Shown here piece by piece: positions 1 to 5,994 of a DNA stretch of 6,389 bases. A model generated the notes under the pieces. The model did not search any database. It worked only from the letters and a program-made list of their open reading frames with translations, and had not been told where the DNA came from. Source of the DNA: an uncultured Collinsella sp. (GTDB lineage Bacteria; Actinomycetota; Coriobacteriia; Coriobacteriales; Coriobacteriaceae); the NCBI GenBank assembly GCA_900551815.1, contig URXE01000085.1:1-6389 (forward strand). Direction: 5' to 3'. The first letter of the stretch is position 1. Every line of letters begins with the position of its first letter. Both the position numbers and the translations under genes were made by a program.

Positions 1-235
1 CCGCCATCTTTTGGCAGACGAGCGTAAACGAGATGCCGATCACGGCCATGGCGGCGAGCACCATGCCGTAGTGGACGACGGCACTCACGTCGTGCGCACC
101 GATACCTTTATCAATCATCTGGGCAATCACCAGCGGCGTCAGCAGGTCAAAGATCACTTCGATTAACTTGCACGCAGGGCCAATCACCATATACCGGCGA
201 AACTTACCACCAAAACGCCTGAGCAGCTCAATCAT
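1..235 (-). CDS. ABC exporter subunit (fused permease/ATPase), N-terminal part only
   Basis: Partial gene, cut by the left edge; 78 residues are visible. The start is the ATG at 235-233, preceded by AGGGAG (250-245), a fair ribosome binding site. The protein begins MIELLRRFGGKFRRYMVIGP, a short basic amphipathic stretch. A first membrane segment follows (about residues 16-38, ending TPLVIAQMIDKGI), then a short loop and a second hydrophobic segment (about 55-73). The pattern of an RR..RY lead-in followed by LxPLVIAxMIDxGI is typical of the first transmembrane helix of type I ABC exporters of the MdlB/heterodimeric multidrug class, which carry the permease domain first and the ATPase domain last. 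The Walker motifs would lie outside the window, so the ATPase half is inferred. Substrate and partner subunit cannot be told from this fragment. Confidence 0.8.
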   Translation of the reverse strand, partial: MIELLRRFGGKFRRYMVIGPACKLIEVIFDLLTPLVIAQMIDKGIGAHDVSAVVHYGMVLAAMAVIGISFTLVCQKMA

Positions 236-279
236 AAAAAGGCGCTCCCTATCATCATCTCTATTCAATCTGATTCATG

Positions 280-308
280 ATAGTACGGAGAACCCTGGAG
301 ATGCGTAA
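280..308 (-). promoter_or_regulatory. Probable promoter of the ABC exporter gene
   Basis: On the minus strand a good -10 hexamer, TACTAT (285-280), lies about 45 bases before the start codon. The hexamer 17 bases upstream, TTACGC (308-303), is a poor -35; TTGCTT (312-307) is a better match but lies 21 bases away. A 7-bp inverted repeat, CTATCAT (249-255) and ATGATAG (277-283), overlaps the -10 and ends just before the ribosome binding site, so it could be an operator. The -10 is the best-supported part. Confidence 0.4.
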
Positions 309-416
309 GCAACTCGTTACAGAAGAGTCTTGAGCGGTGGTAAAAACCGTCATTGTTTTGGCGCAGTCAGCGAGACACCAAGCGCCCTGCCGGCACTCGC
401 GGGTAGCCGCGGCACC

Positions 417-540
417 AAAAAGCGCCCGTGCGCTCGATGGATCCGGATGCCCGACAGAGGCTCCTTATGGCTGCTTCCTTCCGGACCTGACCAGATTCGG
501 AACATGTCGTCATCCGAACCCATCGAACGCGCTAGGCGCT
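417..540 (-). ncRNA. ffs: Signal recognition particle RNA (small bacterial type)
   Basis: The minus strand holds the near-invariant SRP domain IV core: GGTCAGGTCC, the GGAA tetraloop (482-479) and GGAAGCAGCC. This is the loop that binds the M domain of Ffh. The flanks pair into one long helix. AGCGCC (540-535) pairs with GGCGCT (426-421), GTTCGATGG pairs with CCATCGAGC, and TTCGGATG pairs with CATCCGGA. This gives a hairpin of about 120 nucleotides without an Alu domain, the short 4.5S-like form. The 3' end runs straight into five U residues (421-417), which serve with the closing stem as a simple terminator. The RNA works with Ffh and FtsY in co-translational membrane targeting. The ends are inferred from the pairing and could be off by a few bases. 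Confidence 0.93.
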
Positions 541-546
541 CGATAT

Positions 547-575
547 ATATTACCTGCTCCCGTCCAGCGGAGCAA
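547..575 (-). promoter_or_regulatory. Promoter of the SRP RNA gene
   Basis: The minus strand has TTGCTC (575-570) and TAATAT (552-547) separated by exactly 17 bases. The predicted start falls at about 540, which matches the first paired base of the SRP RNA helix. The agreement of spacing, -10 quality and RNA 5' end makes this the best promoter in the window. Confidence 0.75.
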
Positions 576-619
576 GATGCCCCGCGGTTAAAGGGAAAAC
601 CACATGAGTGCACGGCAGC

Positions 620-654
620 AAAAAAAGGCGCGGTCGCAAGTATGCGACCGCGCC
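620..654 (-). terminator. Intrinsic terminator of the surface-protein gene
   Basis: A perfect 12-bp GC-rich stem (627-638 with 643-654) has a 4-base loop. On the minus strand it is followed by seven T residues (626-620). It lies about 78 bases past the stop codon of the VWA surface protein, and separates that gene from the ffs promoter. Confidence 0.9.
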
Positions 655-731
655 CCATCAGTTGCTTCGCAGAGAGCACTCAAGCGTTGCGTAAGCGCTG
701 GGAAGCGAAACGTCGTTCGACGTCAACGCCG

Positions 732-2481
732 TTAGTGATTACGGCGCTTGAGGATAATGCCGGCAACGCAAACGGCTGCACCGGCTACGACCAGCCCAAT
801 GACGGGCAGAATTGAGAAGGTATCACCCGTCATCGGCATGGTGCCCTTCTCGCTCTTCGTCGTCTTGACGGGCTTCTTATCGTTCGGTTTAGTGGGTTTA
901 ACCTCGGGCTCGGGCTTAGGCTCGGGAGCAGCAACCGTGTAGGTAACCGTCGGAACCGGGAAAACGCCTGCCGTGCCCTTGTCGCCGTTGCCGTCAACGG
1001 GGTACAGGGTTGCACTCTCGTTGACCTTGAGGCTATGGGTGCCGGCCTCGGTGGGCTTATTCACCAATACCTCGCTGTACGTAAGGACAACCGGTTTAGC
1101 GGGCACCGCGGCCTCGTTGAGAGTGAAGACAAGCTTCTCGTTCTCCCCTGCCGTGTACTTGAGGGTGAAGCGATAGGTGCCATCCGCACGCTTGCCAAAG
1201 CCATAGGTGGTCTCGTCGATCTTCTCAGGCGCAAGGTCCTCGCCCGCAACATTCAGGCTGATCTTACTGGCATCGTTCACAAAGTCAAAGTTGTTGCCAA
1301 TAAAGTCCTCGACCGTCGAGCCGGCAGCGATCTTGTCCACGAGCTTGGCCTTGATATCGGCAAAGTCGGTGTCGAGCTGGCCGTTGTTGGAATTCCTGGT
1401 GAGGTACTGCAGGAATACCTGGCCATCAAAGTCGGCGGCGTTCTTGTAGTAGACGTTCATGTCGTAGCCGGCCTTGACCATCGACTGGAACGTGTCGTCC
1501 GTGCTCCAGAACGCGACGTCGATGTTGCACGGCGCGTTCACGTCGACGGGGATGGGGTTCGTGGTGCCCTTACTGGCGGCGGCGTCGGTGTACTCGTAAT
1601 CGTACTGGGCCCAGTTCTTGTCAGAGTTCTCGTACTGGTCGCGATAGTACTCAAGATACTCGCCGAGCTTCTCGGGGCCCTTCATGGCCTCCGAGAAAAT
1701 GAAGTTGGTGGAGCCGTCGGAGAACTTCTTCCAGTCGTTCTTGAAATTGTACTCGCGCGAGTGGGACTCCCAGATACCGCCCATCTTGTTCTCTCCATTG
1801 GGGTATGCAACGCCGGTCTCTGGATTCGTCTGCTTTTTTTGGATCGCCAAACGACCTCGTATACGGTTTGGTGTAATCGCCATTCTTGCAGTAAAGGTAG
1901 GTTGCACCGTCGCTAATAAGGATCACGTGCTTGTTCTCGGCCTTAACGGCAGTATCCGCGTCGAGGATGCTCTTTGCAGCAAGAAGGCCGGCGTCCATGT
2001 TGGTACCCGAGCGCAAGCTCGAGTTCATCGCCGTCAGAATGCTATCGTAACCTGTAACGACATCAGTCAACGGTTGCTGAATATTGCCCACCTTATTAAA
2101 GAGGACAACGCCAACCTTGATGTCCAAGCCGTCGGTCTGAGCCTTTGTCTTAACCTCTTCGAGGAAGGACTTAGCCTGGTCAAAGATGTCCTTCTGCGCA
2201 GAGGCGCCCGACTTATCGAGCACAAACACAACGTCGGACGGCTCGGCCTCGCGCTTGCCCGGGAACGAGAGGGTGACCTTGGTCTCAAGGTTCTCGTCGA
2301 GCTCGGTCGCCATCTTCTGATTCTGCTCCAGCGCGGACGATTGTCCGGCGTCCCCTGCGGCATCGTCTGCGAATGACATGGTCGCCGGGGCGGCCATGCC
2401 TAACGTCAGCGCCAACACCGCACTAACCGTAACCGCGCGCTTAAGCGCACTTCCTAACCTGCGCATCCTAGCTTCTTTCAT
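732..2481 (-). pseudogene. VWA-domain, sortase-anchored surface protein (adhesin or pilin-like), broken by a one-base frameshift
   Basis: Two overlapping frames form one gene. From ATG 2481 the first frame encodes a signal peptide (basic MRRLGSALKR, hydrophobic core, probable cleavage after SFA near residue 38) and a VWA fold. The VWA part has VVFVLDKSGAS at 84-94, SGTNMDAGL at 158-165 with the MIDAS threonine T160, and HVILISDGAT at 185-193 with D191. After residue 216 the frame breaks at an A7 tract (1840-1834) and would stop at 1651, giving a 276-residue product without an anchor. Removing one A joins DPKK to QTNPETG and restores 582 residues ending exactly at the TAA at 734-732. The restored C-terminus has a Pro/Lys/Glu-rich stalk (about 510-547), MPMTG (548-552, an LPXTG-like sortase motif), a hydrophobic helix and a KRRNH tail. 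The intact protein would be secreted and linked to the wall, probably for adhesion. No CnaB repeats are recognised. Start choice: ATG 2481 or ATG 2466, both before the signal peptide. The break may be a real mutation, a phase state or a sequence error. Confidence 0.85.
1834..1840 (-). other. A7 homopolymer at the frameshift of the surface-protein gene
   Basis: The minus strand reads GAT CC followed by seven A residues and then GCAGACG. With seven A the frame gives DPKKADESRD and soon stops. With six A it gives DPKKQTNPETG and stays open for 366 more codons to a sorting signal. Seven identical bases inside a gene are a known weak spot for replication slippage and also for sequencing indels. 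The sequence alone does not say which applies. Confidence 0.85.
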
Positions 2482-2528
2482 TCAATTCCCGTTTACAGAC
2501 GGGTGGATACGAAACCAGTGATACGACA

Positions 2529-2558
2529 ATAGTATCGACCGTAAAATGTCAGCGTCAT
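2529..2558 (-). promoter_or_regulatory. Probable promoter of the surface-protein gene
   Basis: On the minus strand TACTAT (2534-2529) is a good -10, and ATGACG (2558-2553), holding the TGAC core of the -35 consensus, lies 18 bases upstream. Transcription would start near 2522, about 40 bases before the ATG. The leader contains a hairpin, CCCGT/ACGGG (2488-2503), that includes the GGGA Shine-Dalgarno-like bases. The region upstream to the tadA-glycerate kinase stop at 2615 is AT-rich and has no clear terminator. Confidence 0.45.
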
Positions 2559-2614
2559 TAACATATATTTACAAATAACGAGCTGGACAGGCAAGTCAGA
2601 TTGGATATTTTTAT

Positions 2615-4396
2615 CTATATGCGTCCAAGATCGTATGCTCGGGCAGCCCCCTCGCCTGCGCACGCCAAATTGGCTACAGCCTCCTGCATGCCAAGCGCAT
2701 CCTCAAGGCTCATGGGTCTGCGACAGACCGGCAGAACTAAGTCGATACCCTGTCCATACACCGCATCCAAGCTGTCCGCACGACCGCCCACGACGGCGAC
2801 CACCGGCTTGCCATATCGCTTCGCACGACGGGCCACGCCCACCGGTGCCTTACCGGCGGCGGATTGCTCGTCCATGTTGCCCTCGCCTGTAATGACCAGG
2901 TCGACATCGCGCACGCGTTCGTCAAACCCTATCAGATCGAGCACCGTCTCCACGCCCGAACGCAACTCAGCACCGAGCGCCAGCAGCGCGGCACCCAAGC
3001 CACCTGCCGCGCCCGCGCCAGGCACGCCGAGCACCGAGCCAAATGTCCGCACGCCCTCGGGCACGCGCAACAACCCCTGAGCCCGCACCCCGGTAATCGC
3101 CGCATCGAGCAGGCGGCCGTAGCCGACCATCCAGCTGTCGTACCTGCCCAGCGCTTCGACATCGTCTGTCGGCAGGCCCTTCTGCCCACCAAACACCGCC
3201 AGTGCGCCCCGACGCCCCACGAGCGGATTCTCGACATCGGAAAGCACCACGGCACGCGCACCATTCAGTGCCCGAAGCGCCGGTGCCAAATCGATATTCG
3301 CCACGTGTTCAAGGCCCGCGAGACCGGGGGCGATATTGCAGCCACGGCCATCGACAAGGTGGGCGCCCAGCGCCTGCAGCATGCCGGCGCCACCATCGTT
3401 GGTGGCGCTGCCGCCCAGACCAATATAGACAGTCTTTGCCCCAGCACGGACCGCGCGAAGCATCAGCTCGCCCACGCCATAGGTCGAAGCCGCAAGCGCC
3501 GCCGATTCCGTGCAAGGTGAATACCCAATACCTGCCGCCTCGGCCATCTCAATAACAGCAGATTCACGCTCGCCGTCCACCAGCATCCGGGCAGACACGC
3601 GGTCGCCCAAGGGGCCTGCGACTTCACATGCCACGACCTCGCCACCGCGCGCGGCGATGGCGTCGAGCGTTCCCTCGCCACCATCTGCCAGCGGCAGCGC
3701 GCTTACCTGGACATCGGGCCACACGCGGCGCACGCCCTCGGCAACGGCCGACTCTGCCTGCGAGCTCGACACGCTGCCCTTAAAGGAGTCGATCGCCAGC
3801 AGCACACGGCGGGGCCGGCGGCACGCGGCACCAAAATCGACCGCCTCAACGGCAGTATCTTCGACACACGCGAGCGCCTCGGCATGAGCGGCATGCGCCT
3901 CAAGATCGGCCCCACAACCGCAGCCAGCACCATCGGCGCCACGCAGCCCACTAAAATAACCACTTAGCACCGCGCGGCACTCGTCTGCCAGCACGCCGGC
4001 ATTAACGTTAAACCGATGGTTCAGGCGAGAATCGGCATTGAGGTCGTATAGCGACCCCAGAGCGCCCGCTTTAGCATCGGCCGCGCCGTACACACAGCGC
4101 CCCACGCGCGCGTTAACCATAAGCCCCGCACACATGCAGCAGGGCTCGAGCGTCACGTAGACTGTGCAATCGGAAAGGCGCCAACGACCGAGCGACCGCG
4201 CGGCGGCGCACAGGGCCGAAAACTCGGCATGCGCCGAAGGGTCCTGGTCGAGCTCGCGGCGATTATGCGCCCGCGCGACAATCTCACCCGCGCGCACCAC
4301 TACGGCACCGATCGGCACCTCGCCCACCGCAGCGGCGGCGCGCGCCTCCGCCAGTGCCTCGCGCATGAACTTCTCGTCGATTTCGGTGGTCGTCAT
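2615..4396 (-). CDS. tadA: Fusion protein: tRNA adenosine deaminase TadA joined to glycerate kinase
   Basis: 593 residues in one uninterrupted frame. The start at ATG 4396 (MTTTEIDEKFM) follows AGGGAAGG at good spacing. A start at 4447 would abut the tRNA gene and has no ribosome site. Residues 1 to about 150 are a full TadA, with the zinc and catalytic motif HAE (H56, E58) and PCCMC (C86, C89). It converts A34 of tRNA-Arg(ACG) to inosine. Residues 150-195 are an Ala/Gly-rich linker with C159, C161, H168, H171 and C177. Residues 196-593 are a full type 1 glycerate kinase (GlxK/GarK family). Its motifs are LLAIDSFKGS (199-208), LADGGEGT (236-243), GLGGSATNDGG (326-336), SDVENPLVG (386-394), QKG (405-407), PGAGAAGG (459-466) and ITGEGNMDEQS (502-512). 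This domain phosphorylates D-glycerate to 2- or 3-phosphoglycerate. It has no ATG of its own; GTG 3805 could start it but lacks a ribosome site. Both domains appear catalytically intact. Why they are joined is not evident. Confidence 0.92.
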   Translation of the reverse strand: MTTTEIDEKFMREALAEARAAAAVGEVPIGAVVVRAGEIVARAHNRRELDQDPSAHAEFSALCAAARSLGRWRLSDCTVYVTLEPCCMCAGLMVNARVGRCVYGAADAKAGALGSLYDLNADSRLNHRFNVNAGVLADECRAVLSGYFSGLRGADGAGCGCGADLEAHAAHAEALACVEDTAVEAVDFGAACRRPRRVLLAIDSFKGSVSSSQAESAVAEGVRRVWPDVQVSALPLADGGEGTLDAIAARGGEVVACEVAGPLGDRVSARMLVDGERESAVIEMAEAAGIGYSPCTESAALAASTYGVGELMLRAVRAGAKTVYIGLGGSATNDGGAGMLQALGAHLVDGRGCNIAPGLAGLEHVANIDLAPALRALNGARAVVLSDVENPLVGRRGALAVFGGQKGLPTDDVEALGRYDSWMVGYGRLLDAAITGVRAQGLLRVPEGVRTFGSVLGVPGAGAAGGLGAALLALGAELRSGVETVLDLIGFDERVRDVDLVITGEGNMDEQSAAGKAPVGVARRAKRYGKPVVAVVGGRADSLDAVYGQGIDLVLPVCRRPMSLEDALGMQEAVANLACAGEGAARAYDLGRI

Positions 4397-4408
4397 CGTT
4401 CGCCTTCC

Positions 4409-4437
4409 CTGTTGCAAATTCAAAACGATGCTATCAT
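4409..4437 (+). promoter_or_regulatory. Possible promoter of tRNA-Ser
   Basis: TATCAT (4432-4437) is a good -10 placed so that transcription would start about four bases before the mature tRNA 5' end. The -35 is unclear: TTGCAA (4412-4417) matches well but is only 14 bases away, and the hexamer at 17 bases (4409-4414, CTGTTG) is poor. The 51 bases between this tRNA and the divergent tadA start must hold the promoter of the tRNA and probably that of tadA too, although no good tadA promoter is visible. Confidence 0.4.
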
Positions 4438-4447
4438 TACGACTCAC

Positions 4448-4537
4448 GGAGAGATGGCAGAGCGGTTGAATGCGGCGGTCTTGAAAACCGTTGAGCGCGA
4501 GAGCGTTCCGGGGGTTCGAATCCCCCTCTCTCCGCCA
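4448..4537 (+). tRNA. tRNA-Ser, anticodon UGA
   Basis: A complete class II tRNA of 90 bases. The acceptor stem GGAGAGA (4448-4454) pairs fully with TCTCTCC (4527-4533), followed by discriminator G and an encoded CCA (4535-4537). The anticodon loop CTTGAAA carries TGA at 4482-4484, between GCGGT (4475-4479) and ACCGT (4487-4491). A long variable arm follows, as expected for serine. The T arm is GGGGG TTCGAAT CCCCC (4510-4526). It reads UCA and, by wobble, other UCN codons. No terminator is visible before the converging tetR gene, whose stop codon begins 3 bases after the CCA. Confidence 0.97.
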
Positions 4538-4540
4538 CTC

Positions 4541-5125
4541 TTAGTGACTCACCGGCGTCATGGTCCGTTCGAACAGTGCATCGACCACGTCGGCGATTTC
4601 GGATCGGCGCTCTAGTACGTGGCCCGATTCCCACCACATGGTAAAGAGCCGAATAATGCCGCCGGCGACAAACTCAGATGTTGTCTCGAGCGATACGGGC
4701 GCGAGCGCGTCCTCGTCAAGCGCGCTCATCACGCGCCCGCGTATGGAGCGCGCGATGCGGTCGCAAATCATGCTGGTCAGCATACCCGACATGCTGCTCG
4801 CCAAAATGTTATCCATGAGCTGCTCATGCGCCAGAATCAGATCCATGGCATCGGCGAACACTTCGTGGCGAAGCGTGCGTACGTCCTCGGCGCCCTCCGC
4901 GCCATCCGCATCGGCCCGCTTTTGCGGCAGGCCCGACATGAGCTCATCGATATAGAAGGCAAAGTAATCGTTTTTGTCGCGGAAGTGCTTGTAGAACGTC
5001 GTCCGACGAATCATAGCGCGGTCGCACAGCATGGCAACCGTCACGTCCTCAAACCGATGCTCTTCGAGCAACTCAGTAAAGGCCTCGAACAGGGCCCGAT
5101 AGGTTTTCTTGATGCGAAGGTCCAT
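4541..5125 (-). CDS. TetR/AcrR-family transcriptional repressor
   Basis: 194 residues from ATG 5125 (MDLRIKKTYRALFEAF), preceded by AGGAGG (5140-5135) with 9 bases between; an upstream in-frame start at 5161 would add 12 residues before that strong site and is less likely. The N-terminus is a TetR helix-turn-helix: about residues 8-47, with FEDVTVAMLCDRAMIRRTTFYKHF (25-48) covering helices 2 and 3 and the start of helix 4. The C-terminal 140 residues are mostly helical, as expected for the ligand-binding and dimerisation domain of this family, but too variable to predict a ligand. The gene is divergent from lemA across about 212 bases and convergent with tRNA-Ser. TetR proteins commonly repress a divergent neighbour, themselves, or a transporter elsewhere. 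lemA is the only adjacent candidate target here, and that link is inference. Confidence 0.92.
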   Translation of the reverse strand: MDLRIKKTYRALFEAFTELLEEHRFEDVTVAMLCDRAMIRRTTFYKHFRDKNDYFAFYIDELMSGLPQKRADADGAEGAEDVRTLRHEVFADAMDLILAHEQLMDNILASSMSGMLTSMICDRIARSIRGRVMSALDEDALAPVSLETTSEFVAGGIIRLFTMWWESGHVLERRSEIADVVDALFERTMTPVSH

Positions 5126-5236
5126 ATATATCGCCCTCCTCAAGGAGAAGACAACGCTCACTAATCTGTCGCATATCTTACACCTGTATCGCCCGCCCCC
5201 TGGCGAATGGCCTTACCTTGGTGGAAACATAACGCT

Positions 5237-5253
5237 TACCGGAAAGTTCGGTA
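5237..5253. promoter_or_regulatory. Inverted repeat TACCG-N7-CGGTA in the tetR-lemA intergenic region, possible operator
   Basis: A 5-bp perfect inverted repeat with a 7-base centre, 17 bases overall. It covers the expected -35 position of the lemA promoter. Size and position would suit a TetR-type operator, but a 5-bp repeat may also occur by chance. Confidence 0.3.
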
Positions 5254-5276
5254 TCGCCAAAGGTTGCGGGTATACT
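5247..5276 (+). promoter_or_regulatory. Probable promoter of lemA
   Basis: TATACT (5271-5276) is a near-consensus -10. TTCGGT (5247-5252), 18 bases upstream, is a weak -35, which would fit a regulated promoter. The start near 5283 leaves a leader of about 55 bases with a small hairpin, CGGCG/CGCCG (5300-5314). Confidence 0.5.
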
Positions 5277-5337
5277 AGTAGCGTTACACCAACGGCAGCC
5301 GGCGGAAGACGCCGCGGCCATTCGAAACGGAGACACC

Positions 5338-5889
5338 ATGATTCCCGTCATCATCGGTATCGTTGTTGTCGTTGTGATTGTCTGCGCCATCGCCGGCATC
5401 TACAACAACATGGTCACCAAGCGCAATCGCATTGATAACGCCTGGCAGAACATCGACACGCAGCTGCAGCGCCGCAACGACCTGATCCCTAACCTGGTCG
5501 AAACCGTCAAGGGCTACGCCAAACACGAGCAGGACACGCTTGCCGCCGTGGTCAACGCGCGCAACGCCGCCGTGAGCGCCACCACGCCCGAAGCCAAGAT
5601 GGAAGCCGACAACGTGCTGACCGGCGCCCTGCGCCAGCTCTTCGCCGTGGCCGAGGCTTACCCCGATCTTAAGGCGAACACCAACTTTACGCAGCTCCAA
5701 GCCACGCTCGAAGACACCGAGAACAAGGTGAGCTACGCACGCCAGAGCTACAACGACTGCGTGCTTAGCTACAACAACGCCATCCAGACCTTCCCGGCCG
5801 TCATCTTTGCCGGCATCTTCCAGTTTAAGGAGCGCCAGGGCTTCGAGTCCGCCGAAGCTGCCCGCCAGGCACCGACCGTCAAGTTCTAA
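5338..5889 (+). CDS. lemA: LemA family membrane-anchored protein
   Basis: 183 residues from ATG 5338, with GGAG (5329-5332) five bases upstream. One membrane helix lies at about residues 3-22 (IPVIIGIVVVVVIVCAIAG). A long helical domain follows, with the family signature RNRIDNAWQNIDTQLQRRNDLIPNLVETVKGYAKHE (29-64). The second signature is YPDLKANTNFTQLQATLEDTENKVSYARQSYN (from about 108), and the end is FPAVIFAGIFQFKERQGF then APTVKF. The length matches typical LemA proteins. The family is widespread and its molecular role is not settled; it is often found beside HtpX protease or TPM-domain proteins. Here it stands alone, with its own promoter and terminator, so the context gives no partner apart from the divergent TetR gene. 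Confidence 0.95.
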   Translation: MIPVIIGIVVVVVIVCAIAGIYNNMVTKRNRIDNAWQNIDTQLQRRNDLIPNLVETVKGYAKHEQDTLAAVVNARNAAVSATTPEAKMEADNVLTGALRQLFAVAEAYPDLKANTNFTQLQATLEDTENKVSYARQSYNDCVLSYNNAIQTFPAVIFAGIFQFKERQGFESAEAARQAPTVKF

Positions 5890-5925
5890 CAGATCCGCAG
5901 CGTATCCTTAATCGGGTATATGCAT

Positions 5926-5964
5926 AAACCGCCCCGTCGAATGCATACTTCGACGGGGCGGTTT
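5926..5964 (+). terminator. Terminator of lemA
   Basis: A perfect 16-bp stem (5926-5941 with 5949-5964, from AAACCGCCCC to GGGGCGGTTT) has a 7-base loop, TGCATAC. The plus-strand tail is TTTCCTTTG. It begins 36 bases after the lemA stop. The A/T ends of the stem mean it may also work weakly on the minus strand. Confidence 0.88.
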
Positions 5965-5994
5965 CCTTTGTTGCAAAGGTCCCCCTCTAAGCAC

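Noticed and set aside
256..267. Twelve-base match CATCTCTATTCA at 256-267 and 6256-6267
   Set aside because: It is a short match with no similarity beyond a few bases on either side, and is most likely chance.
330..815. Plus- and minus-strand open frames over the SRP RNA (330-815 and 350-679)
   Set aside because: They cross the SRP RNA, its promoter and a terminator hairpin, so they are not genes.
1825..1845. Programmed -1 ribosomal frameshift on the A7 tract
   Set aside because: The downstream coding frame is +1 relative to the upstream one. A -1 slip on AAAAAAA leads to a third frame and not to the sorting signal. Transcriptional slippage on only seven A is expected to be weak.
732..1907. 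Treating the second half of the surface protein as a separate gene starting at 1907
   Set aside because: The residues before the A7 tract in that frame (MQPTFTARMAITPNRIRG) are a shadow of the VWA frame, there is no ribosome site, and the piece would lack a signal peptide.
1035..1916. Plus-strand open frame of 293 codons
   Set aside because: It is antisense to the surface-protein gene, which has coherent domains. The plus frame reads as low-complexity Val/Leu/Gly/Arg-rich sequence and has no recognised motif.
2520..2536. GATAC-N7-GTATC inverted repeat at the surface-protein promoter
   Set aside because: It has only 5 bp per arm in AT-rich sequence that includes the -10 element. It could be an operator but is too weak to list.
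2864..3555. Plus-strand open frames within the glycerate kinase part
   Set aside because: They are shadows of a GC-rich gene. The minus strand shows all family motifs in one frame.
4397..4447. Longer tadA start at 4447
   Set aside because: It abuts the tRNA gene, has no ribosome site, and adds 17 residues not expected in TadA. ATG 4396 has AGGGAAGG upstream.
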